A stretch of 64,000 nt of DNA. It comes from Streptomyces sp. NBC_01723. Its GTDB lineage: Bacteria; Actinomycetota; Actinomycetes; Streptomycetales; Streptomycetaceae. The notes beneath the pieces were generated by a model. That model was given only the letters and a program-made list of their open reading frames with translations. It was not told the origin of the DNA and made no database searches. The position numbers and the translations under genes are program-made. Shown one piece after another: positions 40,281 to 50,761 of this stretch (within the stretch, counting starts at the first letter, position 1; every line of letters begins with the position of its first letter). The stretch is taken from the NCBI RefSeq assembly GCF_036246005.1, contig NZ_CP109171.1:868001-932000 (forward strand). The letters run 5' to 3'.

Positions 40281-41515
40281 GCGAGCGCGTCCAGCGGGTC
40301 GTCCAGGACCGGCTGCCAGGCCAACTCGGCCGCGCCGACCAGGCTGTTGTGGTCCAGACTGCACGGCAGGATGGGTACGCCGCCGCTCTGCCCCCACAGG
40401 CTGCGGTCGGCGACGACCGCGCGCAGCCGCTCGGGGTCGGCGTCGAGGAGGGCGCGGTGGAGGCCGCCGAGGATGATGCGGTCCGGGTTCAGGATGTTCA
40501 CCAGGCCCGCGAGACCCAGGCCGAGGCGGTCGATGAGGGCCTCGGTGGCGGTGCGGACGGCCGGGTCGGCGTAGTGGTCGCGGATCAGGTCGTAGGACTG
40601 CTGGAGCAGGGACACCTCCGGCCCCGGCTCGCGGCCGGCCGCCGTGAGGAAGGCCAGCGGGTCGGCCTCCACGTCGAGGCAGCCGCGGCTGCCGCAGTGG
40701 CAGGGGCGGCCCTCGGGGTTGACGGCGAGGTGGCCGACCTCCAGGGCGAGACCCGAACTGCCCATGTGCAGGCGGCCGTCGAGGACCAGGGCACCGCCGA
40801 CGCCCCGGTGGCCGGTGGCCACGCACAGCAGGTCGCGCGCTCCGCGCCCGGCACCGTGCCGGTGTTCGGCGAGGGCCGCGAGGTTGACGTCGTTCGCGGC
40901 GAACGCGGGCCCCTCGATACCGGCGGCGCGCACCTGCTCGGCGAAGATCCGCCGCACGGGCGCGCCCGCCGGCCAGGCCAGGTGCAGCGGGTTCAGGGCC
41001 AGGCCCTCCGGTTCCGCGACGGCGGACGGCACGGCGAGCCCCGCGCCGACGCAGCGCCGCCCGGTCTCCCGCAGCAGCTCCGCGCCCGTCTCGACGACGG
41101 AGCCGAGCACCTTCGCCGGGTCGGCGTCGACGACCTCGCAGCCGGGTGCGGTGGCGACGATCCGGCCGCCGAGACCGACCAGGGCCGCGCGGAAGCCGTC
41201 GGCGTGGACCTGCGCGGCGAGCGCGACGGGACCGTCCTCGGCGACCGCGAGGCGGTGCGAGGGGCGGCCCTGCGAACCGGCCGCCGCGCCGGGCCTCGCG
41301 TCGACCCGGATCAGGCCGAGCGCCTCCAGTTCGGCGGCGACGGCGCCGGCCGTGGCCCGGGTCACGCCGAGTTCCGCGGTGAGGACGGCCCTGGTGGGGG
41401 CGCGTCCGGTGTGCACGAGCTCCAACGCGGGTCCGAGCGCGCCGCGCCCCCGTTCCAGCCGCGTCCTCGAGGTGGTCCCTTCCCCCGCCGCCCGGGGGTC
41501 CGCCTTGCCGCTCAT
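40277..41515 (-). CDS. ROK-family (NagC/XylR type) transcriptional regulator
   Basis: 412 residues. An N-terminal winged helix (LGPALELVHTGRAPTRAVLTAELGVTRATAGAVAAELEALGLI) is followed by the ROK sugar-kinase-like domain with the zinc signature ALEVGHLAVNPEGRPCHCGSRGCLDVE. A DNA-binding head plus ROK fold indicates a sugar-responsive repressor, not a kinase. ATG 41515 is chosen: GGGAGTCTCCC (41520-41530), a perfect 5-bp-arm palindrome, immediately precedes it and may be its own operator. No sugar operon is adjacent except the aga-like genes 2 kb away. Confidence 0.85.
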   Translation of the reverse strand: MSGKADPRAAGEGTTSRTRLERGRGALGPALELVHTGRAPTRAVLTAELGVTRATAGAVAAELEALGLIRVDARPGAAAGSQGRPSHRLAVAEDGPVALAAQVHADGFRAALVGLGGRIVATAPGCEVVDADPAKVLGSVVETGAELLRETGRRCVGAGLAVPSAVAEPEGLALNPLHLAWPAGAPVRRIFAEQVRAAGIEGPAFAANDVNLAALAEHRHGAGRGARDLLCVATGHRGVGGALVLDGRLHMGSSGLALEVGHLAVNPEGRPCHCGSRGCLDVEADPLAFLTAAGREPGPEVSLLQQSYDLIRDHYADPAVRTATEALIDRLGLGLAGLVNILNPDRIILGGLHRALLDADPERLRAVVADRSLWGQSGGVPILPCSLDHNSLVGAAELAWQPVLDDPLDALA

Positions 41516-41519
41516 GGAG

Positions 41520-41530
41520 GGGAGTCTCCC
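41520..41530. promoter_or_regulatory. Palindrome in front of the ROK regulator gene
   Basis: GGGAGTCTCCC has perfect 5-bp arms around one T, ending 4 bp before the ROK ATG. It could be an autoregulatory operator or a translation-level hairpin hiding the start. Short palindromes of this GC content occur by chance, so confidence is low. Confidence 0.3.
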
Positions 41531-41552
41531 ATGATCCGCAGGTGTGGGGTGC

Positions 41553-42203
41553 CTAGAGGCCACTGACCCGGAGCGTGATGTTGAGCCGTCCGGTGAGCCC
41601 CAACTCGGGCGGTGCCGTGCCCGGGTGCACCCTCGGCACGCCGTGGTAGGCGAGCCGGGAGGTGCCGCCGAAGACGAACAGGTCGCCGCTGCGCAGTTCG
41701 ACGTCGGTGTAGGGGCGGGTCCGGGTCTCCGGGTTGCCGAAGCGGAAGACGCAGGTGTCGCCGAGGCTCAGGGAGACCACGGGCGCGTCGGAGCGCTCGT
41801 CGGCGTCGCGGTGCATGCCCATGCGGGCGTCGGCGTCGTAGAAGTTGACCAGGGCGATGTCGTACGGCGCGTCCGCCGCGGCGCCGGCGCCCAGCGCGTC
41901 GGTCACCGCACCGCGGCCCAGTTCGCCGAGCCAGGCCGGGAAGGGCTTCACCGGCGCACCGTCGCCGTCGACGACGGTGCGGGCGTAGGCGTACGGGTGC
42001 CAGTGCCAGCCGAGGCAGACCTGCCGGGCGGTCATGGTGCCGCCGCCGGGAGTGTGGACCGTGCGCAGTCCGGCCGGGGGGCGGGCCCACTCGCGGCAGG
42101 CACTCAGCAGCTCGCGCTGCCGTCCGGGCGCCAGCCAGTCCGGCACGTGGACGGCACCGGGCGCGGTCTCGGTACGGCTCCTGGGGAACAGCTCGGAGTC
42201 CAT
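41553..42203 (-). CDS. AlkB-type 2-oxoglutarate/Fe(II) dioxygenase
   Basis: 216 residues. The iron ligands are His131 and Asp133 (MHRDADERSDAP) and His187 (LAYHGVPR). The 2-oxoglutarate arginines are in GRLNITLRVSG. NFYDADARMGMHRD, VSLSLGDTCVFRFG and GDLFVFGGTSR are diagnostic of AlkB, which removes alkyl groups from 1-methyladenine and 3-methylcytosine by oxidation. ATG 42203 follows GGATGGGG. It is divergent from the RlmG-like gene. Confidence 0.9.
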   Translation of the reverse strand: MDSELFPRSRTETAPGAVHVPDWLAPGRQRELLSACREWARPPAGLRTVHTPGGGTMTARQVCLGWHWHPYAYARTVVDGDGAPVKPFPAWLGELGRGAVTDALGAGAAADAPYDIALVNFYDADARMGMHRDADERSDAPVVSLSLGDTCVFRFGNPETRTRPYTDVELRSGDLFVFGGTSRLAYHGVPRVHPGTAPPELGLTGRLNITLRVSGL

Positions 42204-42280
42204 GTCCCCATCCTGCCCGCGACGCCGCCCGGTCCGCGCGAGGGGGGCCTGAGCTGCGGCTCGGTTAGCCTGGGCGCACG

Positions 42281-43438
42281 ATGAACGACCGCAGTGACCG
42301 TATGACGACGCCATGGGGCGAGCAGGTGCTGACCCGCTTCCCCGAGGACCCGCGCGACCGGCTCCGGGCCTGGGACGCCTCCGACGAGTACCTGCTCGGG
42401 CACCTCGCGGAGCGGGAGGTGCCGCTGACCGGCACGGTGGTGGTGCTCGGGGACCGCTGGGGAGCGCTGGTGACGGCGCTGGCGGGGCACCGGCCGGTGC
42501 AGATCACCGACTCCCACCTCGGGCGGGAGGCGACTCGCGTCAACCTGGAGCGGGCCTGCGCGGAGCCGGGCTCCGTGCGCCTGCTGACCACGCAGGACCC
42601 TCCGCCGGACCGCGTCGACGTGCTGCTGGTGCGGGTGCCCAAGAGCCTGGCGCTGCTGGAGGACCAGTTGCTGCGGCTGGCGCCCGCGCTGCACGAGGGC
42701 ACGGTCGTCGTCGGCGCCGGGATGGTCAAGGAGATCCACACCTCGACGCTCCGGCTGTTCGAGCGGATCGTGGGCCCGACCAGGACCTCGCTGGCCGTGA
42801 AGAAGGCCCGGCTGATCTTCGCCACGCCCGACCCCGCCCTGCGGCGGCCGGCCAACCCGTGGCCGCTCACCTACCGGCTCCCCGACGACGTCGGACCGCT
42901 GCTCTCCGGCCGGGCCGTCGTCAACCACGCCGGCGTGTTCTGCGCCGACCGGCTGGACGTCGGCACCCGGTTCTTCCTCCAGCACCTGCCGACGGCCGGT
43001 GGCGCCCGCCGGGTGGTGGACCTGGGCTGCGGCAACGGCGTGGTCGGTACGGCGATGGCGCTGGCCGACCCCGGGGCGGAGGTGCTGTTCACCGACGAGT
43101 CGTTCCAGGCCGCGGCCTCAGCGGAGGCGACGTACAAGGCGAACGGGGCGACGGGACAGGCCGAGTTCCGGGTGGGCGACGGGCTGGCCGGGGTGCCCGA
43201 CGGCAGTGTCGACCTGGTGCTCAACAACCCGCCCTTCCACTCCCACCAGGCGACCACCGACGCCACCGCGTGGCGGATGTTCACCGGGGCGCGGCGCGTG
43301 CTGCGCCCCGGCGGCGAGCTGTGGGTGGTCGGCAACCGGCACCTGGGCTACCACGTCAAGCTGAAGCGCCTGTTCGGCAACGCTGACCTGGTGGCGAGCG
43401 ACAGCCGGTTCGTGGTGCTGAGGGCCGTCAGGACGTAG
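42281..43438 (+). CDS. rlmG: rRNA (guanine-N2-)-methyltransferase, RlmG/RsmC type
   Basis: 385 residues with two Rossmann-like halves. The N-terminal half is degenerate. The C-terminal half has SAM motif I VVDLGCGNGVVGTAMA and the catalytic LVLNNPPFHSHQATTDATAWRMF, the NPPFH signature of N2-guanine methyltransferases. E. coli RlmG (YgjO) modifies G1835 of 23S rRNA and RsmC modifies G1207 of 16S. Which applies here is not certain, but length and layout favour RlmG. ATG 42281 lies 9 nt after TAGCCT. The 3' end overlaps the convergent aldolase gene by 11 bp. Confidence 0.83.
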   Translation: MNDRSDRMTTPWGEQVLTRFPEDPRDRLRAWDASDEYLLGHLAEREVPLTGTVVVLGDRWGALVTALAGHRPVQITDSHLGREATRVNLERACAEPGSVRLLTTQDPPPDRVDVLLVRVPKSLALLEDQLLRLAPALHEGTVVVGAGMVKEIHTSTLRLFERIVGPTRTSLAVKKARLIFATPDPALRRPANPWPLTYRLPDDVGPLLSGRAVVNHAGVFCADRLDVGTRFFLQHLPTAGGARRVVDLGCGNGVVGTAMALADPGAEVLFTDESFQAAASAEATYKANGATGQAEFRVGDGLAGVPDGSVDLVLNNPPFHSHQATTDATAWRMFTGARRVLRPGGELWVVGNRHLGYHVKLKRLFGNADLVASDSRFVVLRAVRT

Positions 43439-44285
43439 CGCCGACCACCTGGATGATCGTCGCCACCGTCCGCACCATGGCCTCCCTTCCGGCGGTGAGG
43501 TAGCCGCGCGAGTCGACCGCGTCGGGGCGGGCGGCGAGGTGCTCCCGGATCGCGCCGGTCATGGCGATGTTGAGGGCGGTGCCGACGTTGACCTTGGCGA
43601 TGCCGCCCGCGACGGCCGCGGCGAGTTCGGCGTCCGGGACGCCGGAGGAGCCGTGCAGGACGAGCGGGACGTCCAGCGCGCTGGACAGTGCCTTCAGCAG
43701 GTCGTGGTCGAGGGCCGCGGTGCGGCTGGTCATGGCGTGCGAGCTGCCGACGGCGACGGCCAGGGCGTCCACGCCGGACTCGGCGACGAAGGCGCCGGCC
43801 TCGGCGGGGTCGGTGCGCGCGCCCGGGGCGTGGGCGTCGAGGGGCGCCGCGCCGTTCTTGCCGCCGACCTCCCCCAGTTCTGCCTCGATCCAGAGCCCCT
43901 GGGCGTGCGCCCAGCCGACGGCGGCCCGGGTGGCCGCGAGGTTCTCCGCGTACGTCAGCCGGGAGGCGTCGTACATCACGGAGCTGAACCCGGCGTCCCG
44001 GGCCTGGCGCAGCAGGCCGTCGCTCTGGACGTGGTCGAGGTGCAGGGCGACGGGCACGGCCGCGCCCTCGGCGGCGGCGACGGCCGCGGCGGCCAGGGGC
44101 CGCAGGCGGCCGTAGCGGTACTTCACGGCGTTCTCGCTGACCTGGAGCACGACGGGCATGCGCACGGACTCGGCGCCGGCGACGACGGCCTCGATGTGTT
44201 CCAGGGTGATGACGTTGAAGGCGGCTACGGCGGAGCGTGCGGCCGCGGCGCGGCCGACCAGGTCGCCGGTGCTGGCGAGGGGCAC
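43428..44285 (-). CDS. Class II ketose-bisphosphate aldolase (GatY/KbaY/Fba type)
   Basis: 285 residues. The zinc ligands of class II aldolases are visible: VALHLDHVQSDGLL (first His), the acidic GEVGGKNG region, VGSSHAM and LVLHGSSGVPD. VSENAVKYRYG and KVNVGTALNIAMTGAIREHL bind the phosphates. Pairing with an AgaS-like isomerase points to tagatose-1,6-bisphosphate or a related amino-sugar-derived substrate, though fructose-bisphosphate cannot be excluded. GTG 44285 follows GGGAGAG. Confidence 0.85.
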   Translation of the reverse strand: MPLASTGDLVGRAAAARSAVAAFNVITLEHIEAVVAGAESVRMPVVLQVSENAVKYRYGRLRPLAAAAVAAAEGAAVPVALHLDHVQSDGLLRQARDAGFSSVMYDASRLTYAENLAATRAAVGWAHAQGLWIEAELGEVGGKNGAAPLDAHAPGARTDPAEAGAFVAESGVDALAVAVGSSHAMTSRTAALDHDLLKALSSALDVPLVLHGSSGVPDAELAAAVAGGIAKVNVGTALNIAMTGAIREHLAARPDAVDSRGYLTAGREAMVRTVATIIQVVGATS

Positions 44286-44374
44286 GGTCTCTCCCTTCCC
44301 GGGCGTCGGGGCACGGGTGTCGGGGGCGGGCTCGGGGCGGGTGTCGGGTGCGCGCGGCGGTGCGCGCGGCGGCG

Positions 44375-45256
44375 TCAGGGGGCGAGGATCACCGAGCGGG
44401 TGAGGTGGCGCGGGCGGTCCGGGTCGAGGCCGCGGGCGGCGGCGACGGCGACCGCGAGCCGCTGGGCCCGGACCAGTTCGGCGAGCGGGTCCAGCTCCCC
44501 CGGCACCCACATCGCGCCGGTGTCGCGGACCTGGTCGGCCAGCCCCTCGGGGGCCTCGCCGAACATCCAGGTGGCCGTGCCGGCGGTGCTGATGCTGATG
44601 GGCCCGTGTCGGTACTCCATCGCCGGGTAGGCCTCGGTCCAGGAGAGGGACGCCTCGCGCATCTTGAGTCCGGCCTCGTTGGCCAGTCCGACGGTCCAGT
44701 CCCGGCCGAGGAAGGTGAACTGGGTGCGCTCCACCAGCCCTTCGGGAAGCGCGGCGGCGAGCGCCGTGCGGGCGTCGGCGACGACCGCGTCGCTGTGCAG
44801 GCCCAGGTGGGCGCGGAGCAGGGTGAGGGCGGTGGTCGCGAACCGGGTCTGGACGACCGACCGTTCGTCGGCGAAGTCGAGGACGACCACGTCGTCCGCG
44901 GCGGCCATGACCGGCGTCCTGGGGTCCGCGGTGATCGCGACGGTTCGGGCGCTGCCCTTCAACTCCGCGAGCAGCTCCAGCACTTCGGTGGTGGTGCCGG
45001 AGCGGGTGAGGGCGACGACCCGGTCGTACGCGCGTCCCCGGGGGAACTCCGAGGCGGCGAACGCGTCCGTCTCGCCCTGGCCCGCGCCCTCGCGCAGCGC
45101 CGCCACCGACTGCGCCATGAAGTACGAGGTGCCGCAGCCGACGACGGCCACCCGCTCGCCCGCCGCGGGCAGCGCCGCCGTGTGCCCCGCCGCCTCCGCG
45201 GCGGCCCGCGTCCAGCACTCGGGCTGGCTGTTGAGTTCGTCCTCGACATGCGTCAT
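44375..45256 (-). CDS. SIS-domain sugar isomerase/deaminase (AgaS-like)
   Basis: 293 residues with two SIS domains: ERVAVVGCGTSYFMAQSVAALRE, VALTRSGTTTEVLELLAELKGSARTVAIT, then FLGRDWTVGLANEAGLKMREASLSWTEAYPAMEYRHGPIS. The MEYRHGP motif is shared with AgaS and the GlmS isomerase half, so it probably isomerises or deaminates an amino-sugar phosphate. The aldolase gene follows 89 bp downstream on the same strand. A clear promoter bracketed by DeoR-type half-sites lies upstream. ATG 45256 follows GGGGAG. Confidence 0.84.
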   Translation of the reverse strand: MTHVEDELNSQPECWTRAAAEAAGHTAALPAAGERVAVVGCGTSYFMAQSVAALREGAGQGETDAFAASEFPRGRAYDRVVALTRSGTTTEVLELLAELKGSARTVAITADPRTPVMAAADDVVVLDFADERSVVQTRFATTALTLLRAHLGLHSDAVVADARTALAAALPEGLVERTQFTFLGRDWTVGLANEAGLKMREASLSWTEAYPAMEYRHGPISISTAGTATWMFGEAPEGLADQVRDTGAMWVPGELDPLAELVRAQRLAVAVAAARGLDPDRPRHLTRSVILAP

Positions 45257-45282
45257 GCCGCACACTCCCCGATCGACCGATC

Positions 45283-45325
45283 TGATTGTTCCTGCAAGAT
45301 ATAGCGAGCTTTCGAGCACAATCAA
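45283..45325 (-). promoter_or_regulatory. Promoter and bracketing operator half-sites for the aga-like operon
   Basis: On the minus strand TTGATT (45325-45320) and TATCTT (45301-45296) are spaced 18 bp. TGATTGT (45283-45289) and ACAATCA (45318-45324) form a perfect 7-bp inverted pair 28 bp apart: one covers the -35, the other the expected start of transcription. The divergent gene encodes a DeoR-family repressor, the obvious binder. On the plus strand TAGGGT (45352-45357) may be the -10 of the deoR gene. Confidence 0.6.
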
Positions 45326-45385
45326 GCAATCCGAGGAAGTGGACCGTGCGCTAGGGTCGGCGGAGATCGAGGAACGGAGGCGCGG

Positions 45386-46171
45386 ATGTCGCGCGACGCC
45401 CGCTGGAAGGCGCTGCTGGAACTGCTCGTGGAGCGGGGCCGGCTGGACGTCGAGGAGGCGGCGACCGAGCTGGAGGTCTCGGCCGCGACGATCCGCCGTG
45501 ACTTCGACCGGCTCGCCGAGCAGCAGATGCTCGTGCGCACGCGCGGTGGCGCGGTCGTGCACGGGGTGTCGTACGAGCTGCCGCTGCGCTACAAGACCGC
45601 CCGTCGCGCCTCGGAGAAGCAGTACGTCGCGCAGGCGGTCGCGGCCCTGGTGGCGCCCGGGGAGGCGGTGGGACTGACCGGGGGGACGACCACCACGGAG
45701 GTGGCGCGCGCCCTGGCCGTGCGCGCCGACCTGGCCGCCGGGACGCCCGCGCTGACGGTGGTCACCAACGCGCTCAACATCGCCAACGAGCTGGCCGTCC
45801 GGCCGCAGTTCAAGATCGTGGTGACCGGCGGGGTGGCCCGGGCGCAGTCGTACGAGTTGATCGGGCCGCTCGCGGACGGCGTGCTGGGCCAGGTGACGCT
45901 CGATGTCGCCGTGCTGGGTGTCGTCGCCTTCGACGCCGAGCACGGTGCGGCGGCGCACGACGAGGCGGAGGCGGCGATCAACCGGGTGCTGTGCGAGCGC
46001 GCCGAGCGTGTGGTGGTGGCCGCCGACGCCAGCAAGCTGGGCCGGCGGGCGTTCGCCCGGATCTGCGCGACCGAGTCGGTGGACACGCTGGTCACGGACG
46101 CCTCGGCCGACCCGGAGCTGGTGCGCCGGTTCGAGGAGGCGGGGGTCCGGGTCGTCACGGCCGGCGCGTAG
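45386..46171 (+). CDS. DeoR-family regulator of the aga-like genes
   Basis: 261 residues. The helix-turn-helix is RWKALLELLVERGRLDVEEAATELEVSAATIRRDFDRLAEQQMLVRTRGGAV. The sensor domain has GLTGGTTTTEVARAL, VVTNALNIANEL, VTGGVARAQSYELIGPLAD, and AAHDEAEAAINRVLCERAERVVVAADASKLG. It resembles AgaR and is transcribed divergently from the isomerase-aldolase genes, so an amino-sugar or tagatose phosphate is the likely inducer. ATG 45386 follows GGAGG. Confidence 0.88.
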   Translation: MSRDARWKALLELLVERGRLDVEEAATELEVSAATIRRDFDRLAEQQMLVRTRGGAVVHGVSYELPLRYKTARRASEKQYVAQAVAALVAPGEAVGLTGGTTTTEVARALAVRADLAAGTPALTVVTNALNIANELAVRPQFKIVVTGGVARAQSYELIGPLADGVLGQVTLDVAVLGVVAFDAEHGAAAHDEAEAAINRVLCERAERVVVAADASKLGRRAFARICATESVDTLVTDASADPELVRRFEEAGVRVVTAGA

Positions 46172-46189
46172 GAGCGGTTCGCCGGAGCG

Positions 46190-47176
46190 TCAGTGCCCGT
46201 GCTCGTCGCCGTGCTCGTCGCCGTGTTCGGTCGGCGAGGAGGGCGCCGGTTCCGACGCGTCCGGCGCCGCACCGGCTGCCCGCACGGTGAAGGCGGCGGT
46301 GTGGACCTCGCCCCGGTGCCGGAAGTCCAGGAAGAGGCGGTACGTGCCGTCGCTGGGCGCGGTGGCCGTGAAGGAGATGCCCGGGCCGGGCCTGGTGGTC
46401 CCGTCGCCGGGCTCGCCGTTGGGGTGGACGTGCAGGTAGGCGAGGTCACCGGAGCGCAGGGCGACGAGGTGACCGTAGGCGCCGAGGTAGGGCTGGAGGT
46501 CGTTGACGGGTTCGCCGTCGCGGGACACCTCGAACTTCAGCTCGCTCGCCTTGCCGGGGCGCAGGGATCCGGCGAGCTCGACGTGGTAACCGTCGGCCCT
46601 GGCGGTGCCGTTGAGGGCGGGCATGCGCGCGGGCTCGTAACGGCCGGAGGCGGCGAGGTCGGCGCCGAGCGTGAGGTTCTCGGCGCCCTTGCGCGCTGGG
46701 GTGAAGTCGGCGAAGACGCGGTAGCCGCCCGCGCGAGGCAGGTCGACGGGCGTGCTCCAGGTGCCGTCGGCGGCGCGGGCGGGGTGCAGGTGGCGGTAGG
46801 TGACCAGGTCGCGTGAGGCCACGATGAGGTGGAGTTCCTTGTCGTGCTCGCGTTGGTACGCGGTGACGGCCCCGCCGCTCGCGTCCCGCACCGTGAAGCG
46901 CAGCTCTTGACGCTCACCGGCGCTGACGCGCGGGGTGGCGAGATCGAGGGTGTAGCCCTTCTCGGAGACCTGGAGCCCACCGGGCGGGGTGCTCTCATGA
47001 CCCTCGTGGCCGCCACCCTCCGGCTCCCGGGGCGCCGGCCCGCCGTGCTCGTCGTGGGGCGCGGGCGGCGCGCTCTCCTCCACGACGGGGTCCACTCCCC
47101 TGCCCACGCCGTACGCGGTGCCGAAGGTCGCGGCTAGTGCGGCGGCGAAGGCGGTGATCCTCAGTCCGGTGCGCAT
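46190..47176 (-). CDS. His-rich membrane-anchored/secreted protein linked to copper ATPase
   Basis: 328 residues. One N-terminal hydrophobic segment ([19 protein letters not shown]) acts as signal or anchor. It is followed by a His/Glu/Gly-rich stretch ([18 protein letters not shown]). Two beta-sandwich-like repeats share an [24 protein letters not shown] pattern with [14 protein letters not shown]. The C-terminus is [12 protein letters not shown]. The many His residues and the shared divergent control region with CopA suggest an exported metal-binding protein. The family is known from actinobacteria but its function is not established. ATG 47176 follows GAGGAG. Confidence 0.77.
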   Translation of the reverse strand: MRTGLRITAFAAALAATFGTAYGVGRGVDPVVEESAPPAPHDEHGGPAPREPEGGGHEGHESTPPGGLQVSEKGYTLDLATPRVSAGERQELRFTVRDASGGAVTAYQREHDKELHLIVASRDLVTYRHLHPARAADGTWSTPVDLPRAGGYRVFADFTPARKGAENLTLGADLAASGRYEPARMPALNGTARADGYHVELAGSLRPGKASELKFEVSRDGEPVNDLQPYLGAYGHLVALRSGDLAYLHVHPNGEPGDGTTRPGPGISFTATAPSDGTYRLFLDFRHRGEVHTAAFTVRAAGAAPDASEPAPSSPTEHGDEHGDEHGH

Positions 47177-47245
47177 GACGGTCGTCTCCTCGGGTTCCGG
47201 GCCTCTGGCTCGACGGCGAGCAGAGGCTCTTCCTGCATCTCACAA

Positions 47246-47344
47246 TACCCCTAGGGGGTACCTAGTCAAGCGGGACGAACACTTGCGTCAGATACCCCCT
47301 ATGGGTATACATGAATGCGGAGTGGAGATACCCCCTCCCCGTAT
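47246..47344. promoter_or_regulatory. CsoR-type copper boxes in the copA divergent region
   Basis: TACCCC-TAG-GGGGTA (47246-47260) is a perfect 6-bp inverted repeat and ATACCC-CCTAT-GGGTAT (47292-47308) is a second. A weaker ATACCCCCTCCCCGTAT follows at 47328-47344. GTATACCCCNNNGGGGTATAC-like sites are the known targets of CsoR copper repressors. The first lies near the His-rich gene and the others nearer copA, so both genes are probably copper-inducible. The csoR gene itself is not in the window. Confidence 0.75.
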
Positions 47345-47384
47345 ATGCCACCCAGCACACGCCGCGCACGCGTCAGGAGCAGCC

Positions 47385-49661
<2,277 letters not shown>

Positions 49662-49715
49662 GCGTTCACCCGGCACGCCGGGCGCGGCGTCGGCCGCGCG
49701 TCCGCCCGGCGGCCG

Positions 49716-49777
49716 TTCCACGCGCGGTCCCCAACCCCGTTTCCACGCGCGGTCCCCGGCCCCGTGCCACGGGCGGC
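49716..49777. repeat. 25-bp tandem repeat between copA and PAP2 genes
   Basis: Two 25-bp copies (49716-49740 and 49741-49765), each starting TTCCACGCGCGGTCCCC and ending CCCCGT, differ by two bases. A partial third copy (GCCACGGGCGG) follows. No gene crosses it. The 231-bp interval from 49662 to 49892 holds nothing else I recognise. Confidence 0.7.
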
Positions 49778-49892
49778 CCACGTCCCCCGGACGGGCCCCG
49801 CCGCCGCGCCTCGGGCACGGAGGCGGACCAGGATGGTGCGGCGAGGGACCACGCCACGTACACCGGCCGGCCGGCCCACGGAGCAGGAGCCG

Positions 49893-50588
49893 ATGAACGA
49901 ACCGACCCAAGCCGACGGGGACGACGACACCGGCTGCCCGCCGGACCCGCCGCCCGCCCCGCGACGGGCCCCCGGCCGGGCCTTCAGCGCCGTGCTCGGT
50001 GACCTGCGTGCCGTCGACGGCGCGCTGTACGCGGCGGTCGCCGCCACCTCCACGCCCACGCTCGACCGGGCGCTGCGCCGCCTCTCCCACGCCGCGGACC
50101 ATTCGAAGGTCTCCCTCGGGATCGCCGCCGCCCTCGCCCTCAGCGGTGCGCGGGCGCGCCGGGCCGCGCTCGTCGGGGCCGGGGCGGTCGCCGTGGCCTC
50201 GGCCTCGACGAACCTGCTGGGCAAGCGGCTGGTGCGCAGGGCGCGGCCGGACCGGGAGTCGGCGCGGGTGACGGTGGACCGGTACGTGCCCATGCCCGCG
50301 TCGGCGTCCTTCCCGTCGGGCCACACGGCCGCGGCGGTCGCCTTCGCCACGGCCGTCGGTGTCGTCCTGCCCGCCGCCGCCGTCCCCCTGGGCGCACTGG
50401 CGAGCGCCGTCGGTTACGCCCGGGTCCACACCGGCGTCCACTATCCCGGCGACGTCGCCGCGGGCGCCGTGGTGGGCATCGCCAGCGCGGCGGCGGCGCT
50501 GGCCGCGGCGGCCGCCGCCCCGGTCCCGGGCGTGCGGTCGGTCTACTCGGCGACGACGGCGCCGCACACCGCCGTCGGCCCCGGGTAG
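49893..50588 (+). CDS. PAP2-family phosphatase
   Basis: 231 residues. The three-part PAP2 signature is complete: KRLVRRARPDRES (K-x6-R-P), SFPSGHTAA (P-S-G-H) and YARVHTGVHYPGDV (R-x5-H-x3-D). About four to five hydrophobic spans surround it, so it is a membrane phosphatase for lipid phosphates such as undecaprenyl diphosphate or phosphatidate. An N-terminal Pro-rich tail of 30 residues is disordered. ATG 49893 follows GGAG. Confidence 0.87.
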   Translation: MNEPTQADGDDDTGCPPDPPPAPRRAPGRAFSAVLGDLRAVDGALYAAVAATSTPTLDRALRRLSHAADHSKVSLGIAAALALSGARARRAALVGAGAVAVASASTNLLGKRLVRRARPDRESARVTVDRYVPMPASASFPSGHTAAAVAFATAVGVVLPAAAVPLGALASAVGYARVHTGVHYPGDVAAGAVVGIASAAAALAAAAAAPVPGVRSVYSATTAPHTAVGPG

Positions 50589-50761
50589 TCGCTGCGGGGG
50601 CCGGAGACCCAAGAAGTGTCAGGGCATGGCGGGCCGCGCCCGGGGCCCCCGTTCGGCGACATCCCTCGCTCGGTCCGGGGCCACGGCCCTCACGCTCCGT
50701 GCACCCCCGGGCGAGGGCGCTCCTGGTGCCCTTTCCCTCCGGCTGTGGAAACGTCCGGATC

